A DNA stretch of 7,583 nt from CAZGQY01 sp964528035 (GTDB taxonomy: Bacteria > Pseudomonadota > Gammaproteobacteria > Methylococcales > UBA1147), in contig CAZGQY010000192.1 in the NCBI GenBank assembly GCA_964528035.1, positions 1 through 7,583 of the forward strand, given 5' to 3'. Shown here piece after piece: positions 6,675 to 7,583 of the stretch. The notes under the pieces are model-generated. The model was not told where the DNA came from, did no database searches, and was given only the letters and a program-made list of their open reading frames with translations. The translations under genes were made by a program, and so were the position numbers. Position 1 is the first letter of the stretch. The number at the start of each line of letters is the position of its first letter.

Positions 6675-6854
6675 CTATGCCCGGTTTTAATTTTCAATGC
6701 ATAAAACCCTCAAGTTATGATCGCTGGACAGCATGTGGACAAAGCGTGGATTTCCAACGGAACGTATGGAAAACTGCTGTGGCAGTTTAGCACGAGTTTA
6801 TCTACACTAATCTACCCTTTGACCACATTTCTCTGGGCCAGACATTCTGGAAAG

Positions 6855-7132
6855 TCAATGTGCCTGCGGTGTAATAATAAATTTTTTGATCTTAAAAAGT
6901 AAATAAAGATTTATCTCTGAATTATTTGATAAATGGGTCTGGAAAATTAGGATTACTATAATCATCGAGGAGGCTTTTTTTAAACACTCAACCGGCCATC
7001 ATAATTGTCGCCAAACCGGACAATGAAGTTGACATCTAACAGAGTTAAGGTCTTTGGTCTTGGTAATTCCGGAAGCGTATTATTTTCAATACAAAAAACC
7101 AGAAATAAATTTGCACGAAGCTTGATTAAGCG
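6855..7132 (-). pseudogene. Frameshifted coding remnant inside the repeat element
   Basis: Minus strand, two adjoining open segments with no start codon. The first (7132 down to TAA 6982-6980) reads RLIKLRANLFLVFCIENN and then a stretch including RPKTLTLLDVNFIVRFGDNY. The second (6989 down to TGA 6857-6855), shifted in phase and overlapping the first by ten bases, includes KKASSMIIVILIFQTHLSNN and ends KKFIITPQAH. A frameshift in the A-run around 6974-6984 would join them. I cannot name a family. It may instead be a conserved non-coding repeat that happens to be open. Confidence 0.3.
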
Positions 7133-7136
7133 CCAT
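7084..7136. repeat. 53-bp perfect direct repeat, copy 2
   Basis: Identical to 3509-3561 (offset 3575 bases). Here it is followed directly by GATTGACCCCTTATTT (7137-7152) with none of the 39 extra bases found after copy 1, and it sits inside the right end of the TIR-bounded element. On the left it joins the element interior and not the 92-aa gene, which shows that copy 1 is the partial, recombined version. Confidence 0.95.
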
Positions 7137-7190
7137 GATTGACCCCTTATTTTCGTTATTGCCCTGTTAGCTCTGTAGAAAGAGAAATAT

Positions 7191-7583
7191 ATGTGGTCTG
7201 AAATTCCTAAGAAATTATGGGACTTGGCAAACGTAATAACTGGCTTCTCAGTAGCCCAAGCAATCGCATTTCTTTACGCCTCAATCAAAGTTGATCTGAA
7301 TTGTCGTATTCACGATGCATGGATACCAATCGCCCTGGCGATTTTTGTGTTCCATTTATGTTATGGGTTATCAGTGTTTTGGTGCCACAAAAAAATAGTT
7401 ACGTTTGAAGGTGAACATAGGGAATCGTTTGAAGAAATAAGTTCTAAAGTCTGTACAGGGCAACTTGTCGTAATAGCAGTTTTTGGGTTATTTGCGCTCT
7501 TTGTGGCAATTCGAATAGGCGTTACATGTTGTTGGACGAAGCCGCTGCGCGGCAGAAAAAACAAATCGCCCGATCAAAAACTA
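7191..7583 (+). CDS. Small multi-span membrane protein, unknown function (3' end outside window)
   Basis: Open from ATG 7191 to the last base, 131 codons with no stop, so the true end lies beyond the window. It starts MWSEIPKKLWDLANVITGF. Three hydrophobic segments suggest membrane spans: about 13-32 (ANVITGFSVAQAIAFLYA), 44-64 (WIPIALAIFVFHLCYGLSVF) and 90-110 (GQLVVIAVFGLFALFVAIRI). They are joined by a charged loop (EGEHRESFEEISSK, 73-86) and followed by a basic tail (TKPLRGRKNK), so the protein is probably nearly complete. A weak ribosome site (AAGAG 7180-7184) lies six bases before the ATG. The start is 40 bases beyond the TIR element. No family is recognised with confidence; short membrane proteins of this kind are common in accessory regions, including integron cassettes. 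Confidence 0.7.
   Translation, partial: MWSEIPKKLWDLANVITGFSVAQAIAFLYASIKVDLNCRIHDAWIPIALAIFVFHLCYGLSVFWCHKKIVTFEGEHRESFEEISSKVCTGQLVVIAVFGLFALFVAIRIGVTCCWTKPLRGRKNKSPDQKL

Larger units (their letters stand above)
6624..7150. mobile_element. 527-bp repeat element with perfect 12-bp terminal inverted repeats
   Basis: ATAAGGGGTCAA (6624-6635) and TTGACCCCTTAT (7139-7150) are exact reverse complements. The interior holds no intact transposase. It contains a plus-strand frame of 61 codons (6717-6902, ending CLRCNNKFFDLKK) without a ribosome site, two minus-strand remnant frames in different phases (7132-6980 and 6989-6855), a 7-bp inverted repeat (ATTTATC 6909-6915 / GATAAAT 6928-6934), and the second copy of the 53-bp direct repeat at its right end. 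No target-site duplication is evident beside the ends. It resembles a non-autonomous (MITE-like) or decayed element; the GGGGTCA-type ends also recall repeats associated with REP/RAYT transposases in gammaproteobacteria, which is an impression and not a search result. Confidence 0.6.

Noticed and set aside
6798..6806. DnaA-box-like TTATCTACA, plus ATATCCACA near 6586-6594
   Set aside because: Each is one base off TTATCCACA and they are isolated; no cluster, no AT-rich unwinding repeats and no replication gene, so not an origin.
6717..6902. 61-aa plus-strand frame as a real gene
   Set aside because: No ribosome site, it lies wholly inside the repeat element, and the opposite strand also shows protein-like remnants; described only as element content.

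Overview
The window reads as an accessory-rich stretch of a chromosome, probably from a gammaproteobacterium. The evidence for that is an E. coli-sized glucose-6-phosphate isomerase (546 aa), a 92-aa conserved protein of a type I associate with Proteobacteria, a lipobox lipoprotein, and dispersed repeats ending in ATAAGGGGTCAA / TTGACCCCTTAT. The species cannot be named from sequence alone.

Layout. (1) 1-1295: the 3' end of a Wadjet defence operon. The last ~25 codons of what is probably jetC are followed, 18 bases later, by a complete jetD (Toprim-type nuclease subunit that cuts closed circular DNA held by the JetABC condensin-like complex). (2) 1296-1532: a 237-bp non-coding gap with a nested inverted repeat at 1412-1461. 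(3) 1533-3173: intact pgi, a core glycolysis gene with all catalytic residues. (4) 3172-3205: a hairpin with a T-run on the minus strand, ending a convergent 92-aa gene of unknown function (3227-3505, minus).

(5) 3509-7153: a mosaic segment bracketed by two perfect 53-bp direct repeats (3509-3561 and 7084-7136), each close to a TTGACCCCTTATTT motif. Between them lie a broken reading frame (3671-4214), a zinc-ribbon plus Hanks-type Ser/Thr kinase with one membrane span and a basic, Ser-rich outer tail (4217-5815), a small lipoprotein (6017-6538) and a 527-bp repeat element with perfect 12-bp terminal inverted repeats (6624-7150). That element holds frameshifted minus-strand coding remnants and abuts a truncated minus-strand gene end (6567-6623). 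(6) 7191-7583: the open 5' part of a small multi-span membrane protein that runs off the window and has no stop in it.

How the genes may work together. jetC/jetD form one defence system cut by the left edge. The kinase and lipoprotein are plausibly one envelope signalling pair (same strand, adjacent, one spans the membrane and one is lipid-anchored), which is inference. pgi is housekeeping. The most unusual parts are the repeat-bracketed kinase/lipoprotein segment and the TIR-bounded element. A possible integron-type (attC-like) pair of core sites precedes the last gene, but it is weak. I see no CRISPR array, rRNA or tRNA.
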